Source of the DNA: Desulfuromonas sp. CSMB_57 | Lineage (GTDB): Bacteria; Desulfobacterota; Desulfuromonadia; Desulfuromonadales; Syntrophotaleaceae | Assembly: GCF_020194955.2 (NCBI RefSeq) | Contig: NZ_JAFCIY020000039.1 | Coordinates: 1-64,000, forward strand | Direction of reading: 5' to 3' | Length of the DNA: 64,000 nucleotides | Shown here: in pieces, positions 20,551 through 29,733 of the stretch | How positions within the stretch are numbered: the stretch's first letter is position 1 | Layout: every line of letters begins with the position of its first letter | The notes under the pieces: model-generated | The model's database searches: none | Seen by the model: only the letters and a program-made list of their open reading frames with translations | What the model was told of the DNA's origin: nothing | Position numbers and translations under genes: made by a program

Positions 20551-20892
20551 ATGCACAATTTGCCGAAATGTCCCAAATGCGGTTCCGAGTATACCTATCT
20601 GGACGGGCCCCTGTATGTCTGCCCTGAGTGTGCCCATGAATGGACCGTCGGGACAAGCGACGCGGGGAAGGAAGCAGGGCGCGTGGTGCGCGATGCCTTT
20701 GGGAATGAACTTCAGGATGGCGATACGGTAACGGTCATTAAGGATTTGAAGGTCAAAGGTTCCTCGTCCGTCGTGAAGGTCGGCACCAAGGTCAAAAACA
20801 TTCGGATTGTCGACGGGGATCATGATATCGACTGCAGGATCGAGGGCTTTGGGTCGATGCAATTGAAATCGGAGTTCGTCAAGAAGGCATAG
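20551..20892 (+). CDS. yjdM: zinc-ribbon protein YjdM/PhnA family
   Basis: A 113-residue PhnA-type protein: N-terminal zinc ribbon [21 protein letters not shown] and a C-terminal SH3-like domain with [19 protein letters not shown]. Length equals the family. Despite the old phn name it is not a phosphonoacetate hydrolase as far as known, and its function is unsettled. Confidence 0.9.
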   Translation: MHNLPKCPKCGSEYTYLDGPLYVCPECAHEWTVGTSDAGKEAGRVVRDAFGNELQDGDTVTVIKDLKVKGSSSVVKVGTKVKNIRIVDGDHDIDCRIEGFGSMQLKSEFVKKA

Positions 20893-20973
20893 CCGTGTTG
20901 CGCCTCAGCCAGGCTTTGGGGCGCGAGCTGCCGTTCCGACTCATTCTCTTGTTGATTGGTGTTGAGGCCGGAT

Positions 20974-21435
20974 ATGTTTCGTTCCCGTTGGTTCACGGTG
21001 CCGCTGTTTTTAATCCTGTTTTTTGGCGGCGGCTTTTTGGGCTCGCAATTGGCCGCTGTGGTGGCGCCGGATTCGCGGGTCGCGGAATTCATCAGTTTCT
21101 TTGCTCTGCCCGTGGCCTTTGTCTTCGGCGTGGTAGCCTGGGCCGGCGCCGCCATTCCCTGTGCGGTGCGGGTTCTCATCGGCCGCTTCCAGGGTCGGGA
21201 GCGTTCCCCTGCGCCCGGAAAAACCGCGGTTGATCCCCTTATCCCACCCGGATCCTTTTTGTTCGTCCCCCTCTCCGTCGTGACTTCATCTCTGGCCGGC
21301 CTGGTGGTTGCAATCCTGGCGACACGGCTGGGGTTTGGCTGGGTGGTGTGCCTGTATGTGATGCTCGGGCTGGGTTATGGCCTGACCTGCTGGAAACTCG
21401 CACAAGGGGGCTATCTGGAGTTTCCCACACACTAA
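20974..21435 (+). CDS. small membrane protein of unknown function
   Basis: A 153-residue protein with about four hydrophobic membrane segments (residues 8-28, 38-62, 88-110, 112-130). I recognise no family. ATG at 20974 is preceded by GAGG at 6 bp. Its stop overlaps that of the convergent dam gene by 4 bp. Confidence 0.65.
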   Translation: MFRSRWFTVPLFLILFFGGGFLGSQLAAVVAPDSRVAEFISFFALPVAFVFGVVAWAGAAIPCAVRVLIGRFQGRERSPAPGKTAVDPLIPPGSFLFVPLSVVTSSLAGLVVAILATRLGFGWVVCLYVMLGLGYGLTCWKLAQGGYLEFPTH

Positions 21436-22268
21436 CCGTGGCGTATCCGACCTTTTGGGTCGGGGGCAAAAACGGCCAGCAGTTCAGCGGCCTTGCCGCG
21501 ATTGGCGCCGTTGCAGCTGATGAACCTTTGCACTGGGAAGCTGATCAGTTCGGCATCGGCATAGGCTTGACGGGTGAAGTCCGTATCGTGGTTGGAAATG
21601 ACCACCGTAATGCCTCTGGCGGCCACCTCCACGGCCACATCGGCCAGTCTCTGCTGGCTTTCCAGATCGAAACCGCCGGTACTGTAGTTGGTGAAATTGG
21701 CGGTACGGGAGAGGGGCACGTAAGGCGGATCGCAATAGATCACGTCCCCCGGTACCGCGGAAAGCATGGTTTTCTCGAAATCCCAGACGTTGAAAGTCGC
21801 CCTTTGCCGGGTTGCCTTGTCGCTGAAGAAGTGCATCTCCCGGGCGGGGAAGTAGGGTTTTTTATAACGGCCGAAGGGAGCGTTGAACTCCCCTTTGGCG
21901 TTGTAGCGACAGAGACCGTTGTAGCAATGCCGGTTCAGGAATAGAAACAGGGCGGATTTGAGTCGGCCATCATCCGTGGTGTTGAAGATGTTCCGCAAGG
22001 CGTAGAAAGCGTCTTCGGCATTATTTTCATGGGTGAAGAAGGTGCGGCAGTATGCGATGAACGATTCGCCTTCCTCTTGCAGGCATCCAAATAGAGTGAT
22101 GAGGTCCCGGTTGGTATCGGTGAGGAAGTAACAGGGATAGCCGGTGTTGAGGAACACGGCGCCCGAGCCGACAAAGGGCTCGATGAGCCGACCGCCGGAT
22201 GGCAGGACCTCCAGAATGCGCTGGAGAATCTGGAATTTGTTGCCGGCCCATTTGAGAAATGGTTTCAC
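21432..22268 (-). CDS. dam: DNA adenine methylase, Dam type
   Basis: A 278-residue D12-class N6-adenine methyltransferase. It has FLKWAGNK at the N-terminus, the SAM motif EPFVGSGAVFLNT, and the catalytic CDPPY (about residues 180-184), as in E. coli Dam, which methylates GATC. GTG at 22268 is chosen because AAGGGG precedes it and the protein then begins like Dam; ATG at 22304 with GGAG is an alternative. No nuclease is next to it, so it is probably an orphan regulatory or repair methylase, or phage-derived. Confidence 0.88.
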   Translation of the reverse strand: MKPFLKWAGNKFQILQRILEVLPSGGRLIEPFVGSGAVFLNTGYPCYFLTDTNRDLITLFGCLQEEGESFIAYCRTFFTHENNAEDAFYALRNIFNTTDDGRLKSALFLFLNRHCYNGLCRYNAKGEFNAPFGRYKKPYFPAREMHFFSDKATRQRATFNVWDFEKTMLSAVPGDVIYCDPPYVPLSRTANFTNYSTGGFDLESQQRLADVAVEVAARGITVVISNHDTDFTRQAYADAELISFPVQRFISCNGANRGKAAELLAVFAPDPKGRIRHG

Positions 22269-22459
22269 GTCAGTCCCCTTCCGATTGCAGGACTTGTAAA
22301 ACATTTTGCGGCTCCGGGCAATGTTTTTCGCCGATTTGGTTAATTGTCGCTCGTGTTGTGCTGCCCGGATGCCGGTATGACCTCGACAGGGAATGGCGTT
22401 GAATCGGGCCGGCAGGATGTGTCGGGGCGGAAGTGGTTCTGCAGGCTTTGCACAATGCA

Positions 22460-22528
22460 AAAGAGCCTGATGTTGCGCTGAGTTGGTCCTCTTGCTCAAG
22501 GAGGATTTCAGCGATCATCAGGCTCTTT
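22460..22528. repeat. long hairpin in the dam-SDR intergenic region
   Basis: The gap 22269-22951 has no gene I can support. Within it 22460-22472 (AAAGAGCCTGATG) pairs exactly with 22516-22528, and pairing continues inwards with small mismatches. The loop itself holds TCCTC and GAGGA arms. There is no U-tract on either strand, so it is not a normal terminator. It could be a small RNA, a binding site or a remnant of a mobile repeat. Confidence 0.55.
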
Positions 22529-22951
22529 CCCCCGGTGCTCTCAGAAAGAATTTCTTCCTCAAGTTATGCACATCGATGACGCGGTGCGTTTCGATGTGGG
22601 AGCGGGGGTGCATAGGAACCGCTGCGTCGGAGGATTTTACCCTGCCTTGGCTTTTTTCGTCTCTGGCAACCACTTGATCTTCGGTTTGTCAGGACGGGCG
22701 GCACCTACGCTTTAAATATACCCCCGGCGTCTCGGAAGATCAACCGTCCCGGCCACTTTTTTTTCAAGAGCATTTTTCGAGGCGTAGGTCCGGAGGATGG
22801 CTCACCCTCGGAATGAAAGAAGGTGGTACGAGCAGGCAATGGGCCGCGTTGTTATGGAGAAAAACATTCGGGAGCGATGGTTCATCGCAAGCGGCTTGTC
22901 TATAATTGAATCCGAAGGTCTTTTCGTCCGAACTGAGCGAAGGAGAGGGAT

Positions 22952-23656
22952 ATGAACGATATGGATACGATCCTGATTACCGGGGCCAATCGCGGCATTG
23001 GCCTGGAACTGGCAGCTCAATATGCCGCCGACGGGTGGCGGGTACTGGCCTGCTGCCGGCATCCGGAGCGCGCGGAGCCCTTGCAGCGATTGCATGCAGC
23101 GACCTCGGGTCGCCTCAGCATCCATGGTCTGGAGGTGACCGACAACGAAGCTATCCAGGCGCTGGCGCGGGAACTCGATGGCCAGGCCATCGACATTCTG
23201 TTCAACAACGCCGGTGTCGGCGGCGGCGAGCATCAGGCTTTGGGGAAGGTGGACGTCGAAGACTGGCTGCGGACCTTCCGGGTCAACACCATCGCGCCGC
23301 TGAAGGTGGCCGAAGCTTTTCTTCCGCATGTCGGCCGCAGTCGGCAGCGCATCATCGCCACCATGGGCAGCGTCATGGGCAGCCTCGCCGAAAACACCTC
23401 CGGCGGGCACTATATCTACCGCAGTGCCAAGGCCGCGGTGCACATGGTCGGCCGCTGCCTGGCCGTGGATCTGCGCGCGCAAGGCATCATTTCAGTCCTG
23501 TTCCATCCCGGCTGGGTGAAGACCGATATGGGGGGTGCCAACGCCCCGGTCGCCCCCGCAGACAGCGCCGCCGGCCTGCGCCGGGTACTGGCCGGCCTGC
23601 GTCTGGAGGACAGCGGACGTTTCTTCGATTACCAGGGGAATGAGCGTCCCTGGTAG
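22952..23656 (+). CDS. short-chain dehydrogenase/reductase
   Basis: A 234-residue SDR of the classical type: TGANRGIGLEL at residues 8-18 binds NAD(P), NNAG is present, and the catalytic Ser-Tyr-Lys is seen as MGSVMGS and YRSAK. It resembles the C-factor (CsgA) branch. The substrate is not known. Start follows AAGGAGAGGGAT. Confidence 0.88.
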   Translation: MNDMDTILITGANRGIGLELAAQYAADGWRVLACCRHPERAEPLQRLHAATSGRLSIHGLEVTDNEAIQALARELDGQAIDILFNNAGVGGGEHQALGKVDVEDWLRTFRVNTIAPLKVAEAFLPHVGRSRQRIIATMGSVMGSLAENTSGGHYIYRSAKAAVHMVGRCLAVDLRAQGIISVLFHPGWVKTDMGGANAPVAPADSAAGLRRVLAGLRLEDSGRFFDYQGNERPW

Positions 23657-23855
23657 TTGTGTTGGCCCAATGCGAACCAATCCAGAAGGTTGTCATTCTT
23701 CTGCAGTTTGACAATTCCTGCCCAGCGGCAACAATTTGAACAACGTTCAAATTGTTGCAAGACGGGCGATCGATAGCCGTCGGCGATTTGTCATACCCGC
23801 TGCGGCTGCCGGACCAGACTCTGCCTGGGTTATTGCTCGGAAGGAGGAACCCCCG

Positions 23856-24968
23856 TTGCTGGAAGAATTTCCCTTTGCCGACGAACTCGGCCCCGCCCGA
23901 ATCGTGCATGTCCACGAACCCCGCATCGGCCTGAAAGGGGTGCTGGTGGTCGACAACCTGGCCATGGGCCCCGCCATCGGCGGTTTGCGCATGGCACCGG
24001 ATGTCAGCACCGCCGAGTGCTTTCGGCTGGCGCGGGCCATGACCCTGAAAAACGCTGCGGCGGGGCTGCCCCACGGCGGCGGCAAGTCGGTGCTGTACGG
24101 CGATCCAAGGATGCCGGCGGCGGACAAGGAGCGGTTGATTCGGGCCATGGCCTGCGCTCTGCGCCACTGCCATGACTACGTTTTCGGCCCGGACATGGGT
24201 ACCGATGAGACCTGCATGGCCTGGATCAAGGACGAAACCGGCCAGGCCGTGGGACTGCCCGAGGCTCTGGGCGGTATCCCCCTCGACCAGATCGGCGCCA
24301 CCGGGTGGGGGCTGCGCCACGCCGTGGAAGCCGCTGCGCCGGCGGCCGGTTTGGCCCTGTCCGGGGCCCGGGTGGTGGTGCAGGGCTTTGGTGCCGTGGG
24401 GCAGCATGCCGCCCGCTTTCTCGGTCAGCTGGGAGCGGTGCTGGTCGGTGTGGCCGATTCCCGTGGCACCCTGTACGATCCCCAGGGTTTGGATATCGAG
24501 GGGTTGGCGCAATTGAAGCTGCAGGGCGGCAGCGTGCTGGATTATTCCGGCGGCCGGAAACTCGAGTTGGATGCGGTTATCGACCTGGAATGCGAAGTCT
24601 GGATACCGGCGGCGCGACCCGATGTCATCACTGAAGCCAACGTCGACCGGTTGCGCACCCGGATGGTCGCCCAGGGCGCGAACATTGCCCTGACCCCCGA
24701 AGCCGAGCAGATTCTGCACCAGCGCGGCGTTCTGTCCCTGCCGGATTTCATTGCCAATGCCGGGGGGGTGATCTGCGGGGCCATGGAATATCGCGGCAGT
24801 TGGAAAGGCCAGGTGTTTGAGGTGATTGCTGAAAAAATCCGCGCCAACACCGAAGAGATGCTGCGCCGGGTGCAAAAGGACGGATTGCTGCCGCGCGCCG
24901 CGGCGACGCATATGGCCTTGGCGGCCCTGCGTCAGGCCATGTCCACCCGCCGTTGGAGTATTTTCTGA
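23856..24968 (+). CDS. Glu/Leu/Phe/Val dehydrogenase
   Basis: A 370-residue amino-acid dehydrogenase. It has the catalytic block LPHGGGKSVLYGDP, GPDMGTDE and an NAD-binding VQGFGAVGQHAARFL with an acidic residue after it. Length fits leucine/phenylalanine dehydrogenases (about 360) better than glutamate dehydrogenase (about 420). Start is taken as TTG at 23856 because AAGGAGG lies 8 bp upstream and homologous sequence begins there; the reading frame is open further upstream. The acyl-CoA synthetase gene follows after 31 bp, so the two may act in oxidation of a branched-chain or aromatic amino acid. Confidence 0.85.
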   Translation: MLEEFPFADELGPARIVHVHEPRIGLKGVLVVDNLAMGPAIGGLRMAPDVSTAECFRLARAMTLKNAAAGLPHGGGKSVLYGDPRMPAADKERLIRAMACALRHCHDYVFGPDMGTDETCMAWIKDETGQAVGLPEALGGIPLDQIGATGWGLRHAVEAAAPAAGLALSGARVVVQGFGAVGQHAARFLGQLGAVLVGVADSRGTLYDPQGLDIEGLAQLKLQGGSVLDYSGGRKLELDAVIDLECEVWIPAARPDVITEANVDRLRTRMVAQGANIALTPEAEQILHQRGVLSLPDFIANAGGVICGAMEYRGSWKGQVFEVIAEKIRANTEEMLRRVQKDGLLPRAAATHMALAALRQAMSTRRWSIF

Positions 24969-24999
24969 GCAGGGCCTTGCCGATGCACCGGGAGGGGTT

Positions 25000-26706
25000 A
25001 TGAGCGAAAAGGTGGGCAGCTATTATCACTGCGGCGGCCTGGAGCCGTTGACCGGGATGACCATCCCCGAGCATTTTGCCGAAGTTGTCCGGCGCTGCGG
25101 CGCCCGGGAAGCGATCGTGTCCCGGCACCAGCAGCGGCGCCTCACCTACCGGCAATTGGCCGCCGAGGTGGACGATCTGGCCCGGGGCCTGCTCGCCATG
25201 GGCTACCAACGCGGCGAGCGCATCGGTGTCTGGGCGACGAACAGCATCGAATGGCTGTTGCTGCAGATGGCCACGGCGCGCATCGGCGTGGCCCTGGTGG
25301 CCATCAACCCCGGCTATCGCCGGCAGGAGATCGCCTACGCCATCCAGCATTCCGAGGTGCACGGCCTGTTCGTCATGCCGGCCTTTCGCCGCAGCGACTA
25401 CCTAGCCATGCTGGCAGAGGTGCTGCCCCCTTTGCAGAACCCGGAGCGTAACCTGAAGCATGCGGATTTCCCCTTTCTGCGCCAGGTGGTGTTGTTCGAT
25501 CCGCGGAGTCCTGCCACGACTCCCAGGCTGCTGCCGGGCCTGACCCTCTGGCAGGAAGTGCTGGCCGCCGGTTCCGCCGTCTCCCCCGCGGCACTCGATG
25601 CCGCGACCGCCGCTCTGGATCGGGACGACACCATCGCCCTGCTGTATACCTCCGGTTCCATGGGCTTCCCGAAGACGGCGGTGCTGTCCCACCACAACAT
25701 CCTCAACAATGCCTGGTTCACGGCGCGGCGCATGGCCTTCACCGAAACCGACCGGCTGTGCGCCCCGGTACCTTTTTATCACTGCTTCGGTATGGTGCTG
25801 GCCAACCTGCTCTGCCTGGCGGTGGGGGCCTGTCTGGTGGTGCCGGAGGAGTATTTCGACCCCCTGGCGACCATGGGGGCCATCGAAGCGGAGGGCTGTA
25901 CCGCCTTGTACGGGGTGCCGACCATGTTCCTGGCCCAACTGGAGCACCCCCAGCGCGGCGATTTCGATTTGACCAGCCTGCGCACCGGCATCATGGCGGG
26001 CGCTCCCTGCCCGCCGATCTTGATGCGGCGGGTCATGGAAGAGATGCCCTGCCCGGAAATTCTCATCGGCTACGGTATGACCGAGGCCTCGCCCGTGACC
26101 CATCTGACGGCGGCGGAGGATTCCCTGGAGGTTCGCCTGGAAACCGTCGGCCGCAATCTGCCGCATCAGGAGGTGAAGCTCATCGATCCGGACAGCGGGG
26201 TCACCGTCTCCGTCGGAACGGTGGGGGAGGTATGTTTTCGCGGCTACCATGTGGCCAAGGGCTATTACGGCGATCCGGAGGCGACCGCTCTGGGCATCGA
26301 TGCCGACGGCTGGCTGCACTCCGGGGATCTCGGCATCATGGACGGCGACGGCTATTTGCGCATCACCGGTCGTCGCAAGGAAATCATCATTCGCGGCGGC
26401 GAAAACATCTGCCCCTGGCAAATCGAACAGCAGCTTCTCCAGCATCCCAAGGTGGCCGAGGTGGCGGTGTTCGGCCTGCCGGACGAGTTCTACGGCGAAC
26501 AGATCATGGCCTGGGTGCGGCTCAAAAGCGGGGAACGGGCCGATGCAGAGGAACTCAAGGCCCACTGCCGGAGCGGTCTGGCCCATTTCAAGGTGCCGGC
26601 CCAAATCTGGATTGTGGCAGAGTTTCCCAAGACCGGCAGCGGCAAACTGCACAAGCCGCGCATGCGGGAGTTGTCCCTGGAGTGGCTGGCGCACAAAACA
26701 ATATGA
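25000..26706 (+). CDS. AMP-dependent acyl-CoA synthetase
   Basis: A 568-residue ANL-superfamily enzyme that activates a carboxylic acid as acyl-AMP and passes it to CoA. The P-loop-like motif is YTSGSMGFPKTAVLSH (usual T before G replaced by S), with YGMTEASPV, the hinge TGRRKEIIIRGGENI and the C-terminal Lys in PKTGSGKLHKP. Start at 25000 follows GGAGGGG. It is probably co-transcribed with the amino-acid dehydrogenase. Chain length of the substrate is not shown. Confidence 0.9.
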   Translation: MSEKVGSYYHCGGLEPLTGMTIPEHFAEVVRRCGAREAIVSRHQQRRLTYRQLAAEVDDLARGLLAMGYQRGERIGVWATNSIEWLLLQMATARIGVALVAINPGYRRQEIAYAIQHSEVHGLFVMPAFRRSDYLAMLAEVLPPLQNPERNLKHADFPFLRQVVLFDPRSPATTPRLLPGLTLWQEVLAAGSAVSPAALDAATAALDRDDTIALLYTSGSMGFPKTAVLSHHNILNNAWFTARRMAFTETDRLCAPVPFYHCFGMVLANLLCLAVGACLVVPEEYFDPLATMGAIEAEGCTALYGVPTMFLAQLEHPQRGDFDLTSLRTGIMAGAPCPPILMRRVMEEMPCPEILIGYGMTEASPVTHLTAAEDSLEVRLETVGRNLPHQEVKLIDPDSGVTVSVGTVGEVCFRGYHVAKGYYGDPEATALGIDADGWLHSGDLGIMDGDGYLRITGRRKEIIIRGGENICPWQIEQQLLQHPKVAEVAVFGLPDEFYGEQIMAWVRLKSGERADAEELKAHCRSGLAHFKVPAQIWIVAEFPKTGSGKLHKPRMRELSLEWLAHKTI

Positions 26707-26724
26707 GCCGACCCAGGTAAAAAT

Positions 26725-26763
26725 ACGGGAAGGATTGCATGCTGAAGGCAATCCTTCCCGTTT
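26725..26763. terminator. bidirectional intrinsic terminator
   Basis: A 14-bp stem (ACGGGAAGGATTGC and its complement, 26725-26738 with 26748-26761) with a 9-base loop. T-rich tails follow on both strands (TTTCT on plus, ATTTTT on minus), so it can end both the acyl-CoA synthetase and the PepSY gene transcripts. Confidence 0.85.
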
Positions 26764-26807
26764 CTGAATGGCCATGATTCTGGAGGATGTGGTGGACCGA
26801 ACCTCGG

Positions 26808-27401
26808 TTACGGCGAACGCCGCCGTTTTTTCCAGCGCGGCAGCGCCCACAGGTACAGTCCGGTACCCGCCAGGACGATAAGCGCCAGGGCCACAGCGTC
26901 ATACACCAGTTTGCCGGGGGTGCCGGCGAGTTTTCCGGTATGCAGATCTTTCATCAACCGGTTCCAGTTGATGCTCTGTGGTTTCGGTTTTTGGTCGTCG
27001 GCACCTTCCCGAATTCGATAGCCGTCCACTTTCTTCCAGCTGCCGCTGTGGGCGTCGACAAACAGCTCTCGGCCCGATCCGGGCATAATCTTGTAGACCA
27101 GCCTCCCCTGGCTTTCCAGCACCTCGATTTTTTCGATGGGGACAACCCCCCATTCGTGCCGGGCCATCCCCAAGGCCTGCTCCAGGGTGACGGGAAGTTG
27201 TTTGACCGCTGTGTCCGTAGTTAGCAGGCCTTGCAACGGGGGTTTGGCCGCCCCCGGGGAGAACAGATCGCGGTGATTGAGCCAGATGCCGGTCAGGCTC
27301 AGCACAATCGTCAGTGGTACTGCGATCAATCCGAGCCAGATGTGCCAGGTTCGAGAAAGGGAAAAAAGCCGCAGGTGCAGATTATCCTTGGCTGTGCGCA
27401 T
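26808..27401 (-). CDS. PepSY-associated membrane protein
   Basis: A 197-residue membrane protein with a transmembrane helix at about residues 20-42, a periplasmic PepSY-like stretch (ALGMARHEWGVVPIEKIEV) and a second helix at 165-187, ending in a basic tail. Such proteins often accompany siderophore receptors and may reduce or process ferric complexes. It is the last gene of the TonB operon, 14 bp after the receptor. Confidence 0.8.
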   Translation of the reverse strand: MRTAKDNLHLRLFSLSRTWHIWLGLIAVPLTIVLSLTGIWLNHRDLFSPGAAKPPLQGLLTTDTAVKQLPVTLEQALGMARHEWGVVPIEKIEVLESQGRLVYKIMPGSGRELFVDAHSGSWKKVDGYRIREGADDQKPKPQSINWNRLMKDLHTGKLAGTPGKLVYDAVALALIVLAGTGLYLWALPRWKKRRRSP

Positions 27402-27415
27402 CGCTTGCCGTCCTC

Positions 27416-29563
27416 TTAGAGTTTCACTTCCAAACCTGCCAGCCAGGTGCGGCCGATGCTCTCTTCGCGCCGGCTGGAACTGCCGTCCATAAAATATTCC
27501 TGTTCGACCTTGCTGCGATTGGTGATGTTGCGCCCTTCAAGGAACAGGCGGGCGTTTTTGCTCACCTTCTGATATACGGCGATGTCCACGGAGGAGTCGG
27601 CGGCCTTTATCTTACGGGTGCCGTCGGCTTTGTTCTCCGTGGTTTTGGCTACGTAATTCCAGGCGGTACTCAAGGTGGTGCCCCATGGTTGGTAGGTATA
27701 ATCGATCCCCACGTTGACGATATAGTCCGGCTGATCCTTGAAGGGCTGTTTGCTGCCGGCCGCCGTTTTCAGTTCCGAGTCGAGCAGGGTCTGGTTGCTC
27801 CACAGCACCAGGCCGGCCAGCAGGGGGTTGCCGGTCCAGCCGAAGCCGATGCGCTGTTCGAGTTCGATGCCGGCGTTCCAGCCGTTGCCGACGTTGCGTA
27901 CCGCATAAACCTCCTTGCCGCCCACTTCGACGCCGGTGCCTACCTCTTCCAGCACGCCTTGGATATCCAGGTAGAAGAAGTTGATGCCCAGCAGCAGGTC
28001 ACGCCGGGCGAAATCGGCGCCGATGTCGTATTTCCAGGCGATGGCGGGGTTGAGGTCGGGATTGCCGCGCACCAGACGATCGCCCTTTTCCTCCTCGTAA
28101 GGGGCCAGTTCATCGAACTTGGGGCGGTTGACGGCGCGTGAGACCGCCCCCCGCAGGGTCAAATCCTTGCGCAGGGTATAGAGCAGGTGGAGCGAGGGGT
28201 TAAGGTCGGTGCGTGAACTTCCCAGGCTGAAATCGCCGCCGTCGCGGGCATCCAGGCGCACATGCTCCAGGCGCAGGCCGGGCAGAACGCTGAACCGCTC
28301 GGTCAGCCAGACTTCATTTTGCGCGAACAGGGCGTAGTAGTCCTCGTCGAGGCTGTAGTTGTCCTTGGGGCCGGTCTTGTCCGACATGCTGCCGGCCGGA
28401 TTCTGCTCCAGTTTGGTTTTGTCGCGGTAGCGTTCCCGCAAGCGGGCCGAGGCGCCCACACGGGCTTCCTGCGCCAGGCCGAGATGAAAGGGAATCACGG
28501 CCTTGGTGGCGAAACTCAGGGTGCGATCCTTTTTCTCCTCCTCCTCGAGATCGGTTTTCTTCAGGACGTAGAGGTTCGAGCCGACGGCCGTTTCTTCGAA
28601 GGACGGCTTGCGTTTTTCTTTTTCCTCCCGAGTCTGGTGATAGCCGGCGCGACTCTCCAGAATGATACCGGAAGCGAAGTTGTGCTTGTGGCTCAACTCC
28701 AGGCCGGCGGTCTGCTGCTCCTTGTGTTCGGTTTCCTCCTCGCGCTTGCCCTTCTTGCCCGGTTCGAGATTGAACTTCACTTTGCTTTTCTTCTCGTCAA
28801 CATCATGGATCAAGGGTTTGAGGCGGACCTCTCCGCGGTCGTAGAACAGGCCGAGATCGAGCCTTGCGCTGACAAAATCCTTGTCGCGATGTTCCGTTTC
28901 CGTTTCCATTTTGCCGTTGGTGAACATTTTTTCACGTTCTCGGGACACGGCATCGTGCAGGGCATCGGTGCTGGCCAGGAAACCGAAATGCTGCAGGGGG
29001 CGCATGCCGAAGGACAGCGCGCCGTGAAGCATATCGCCGTCGATGGCGTCGCTGCCACCGTAGCCAAGACGACCCTCGAGCTTGAATTTGTGCGGGATGG
29101 GACGGCTGACGATGTCAATCTGCCCGGCAAGACCGTCGCTTTCATATTCTGCCGTCGGGTTGCGAATCAGGCGGATTTCCTCGACCATGAAGGAAGGCAG
29201 GCGGTCGACCTGGAACTCCCGCTTTTCCCCGGCGTCAGGCAGCATGAAGCCGTCGACACGGATGCGGGTGAACTCCTTGTCGAGGCCCCGCAGGCGAATA
29301 TCCTTATCCTCACCGATGGCGCCGCCGGTGGTGATGCCTGGCATGCGCTTGAGCACATCGCCGACGCGCAGACTCGGCAGGTTGTCGATCTGCTCGCGGT
29401 TGACGGCGGTTTGCGGCTGGCTGGCGATGAGGCGCTCTTCGCCGGTGACCGCAGCGGCATCGACATGCACTTCCGGGGCGACTTCCGATGGGGCCGCCAG
29501 GCCTGGCTGGGCGGTGGCCAGAAGCCAAATCAGCAAGGTTGCAGTTCTGCGATTGAAATTCAT
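27416..29563 (-). CDS. TonB-dependent outer membrane receptor
   Basis: A 715-residue receptor. Signal peptide 1-23 (cleavage near GLAAP); no standard TonB box is obvious. The plug has LRVGDVLKRMPGITTGG, IRLRGLDKEFTRIRVDG and the IVSRP block; the rest is a beta-barrel with alternating polar and aromatic strands and charged loops, and it ends in an aromatic-type LAGLEVKL terminus. ATG at 29563 follows GAGGAG. The ligand is probably a ferric complex, from the ExbB-ExbD-TonB and PepSY neighbours; this is inference. Confidence 0.9.
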   Translation of the reverse strand: MNFNRRTATLLIWLLATAQPGLAAPSEVAPEVHVDAAAVTGEERLIASQPQTAVNREQIDNLPSLRVGDVLKRMPGITTGGAIGEDKDIRLRGLDKEFTRIRVDGFMLPDAGEKREFQVDRLPSFMVEEIRLIRNPTAEYESDGLAGQIDIVSRPIPHKFKLEGRLGYGGSDAIDGDMLHGALSFGMRPLQHFGFLASTDALHDAVSREREKMFTNGKMETETEHRDKDFVSARLDLGLFYDRGEVRLKPLIHDVDEKKSKVKFNLEPGKKGKREEETEHKEQQTAGLELSHKHNFASGIILESRAGYHQTREEKEKRKPSFEETAVGSNLYVLKKTDLEEEEKKDRTLSFATKAVIPFHLGLAQEARVGASARLRERYRDKTKLEQNPAGSMSDKTGPKDNYSLDEDYYALFAQNEVWLTERFSVLPGLRLEHVRLDARDGGDFSLGSSRTDLNPSLHLLYTLRKDLTLRGAVSRAVNRPKFDELAPYEEEKGDRLVRGNPDLNPAIAWKYDIGADFARRDLLLGINFFYLDIQGVLEEVGTGVEVGGKEVYAVRNVGNGWNAGIELEQRIGFGWTGNPLLAGLVLWSNQTLLDSELKTAAGSKQPFKDQPDYIVNVGIDYTYQPWGTTLSTAWNYVAKTTENKADGTRKIKAADSSVDIAVYQKVSKNARLFLEGRNITNRSKVEQEYFMDGSSSRREESIGRTWLAGLEVKL

Positions 29564-29733
29564 TTTCAACTTCTCCTCAAAAAAATATCCTATGACAGAT
29601 GCCCCTTCAGGGGCGCTTATGTGACGGGCTGCTGAATAATTGCTAGGCCGGGGCGAGATTCCGGCACCCCTCTGGTCCGTCCTCGAAAACCGATTCCAGT
29701 TGCATAATGCGCCGGACAAAACTTCTCTTTGGT

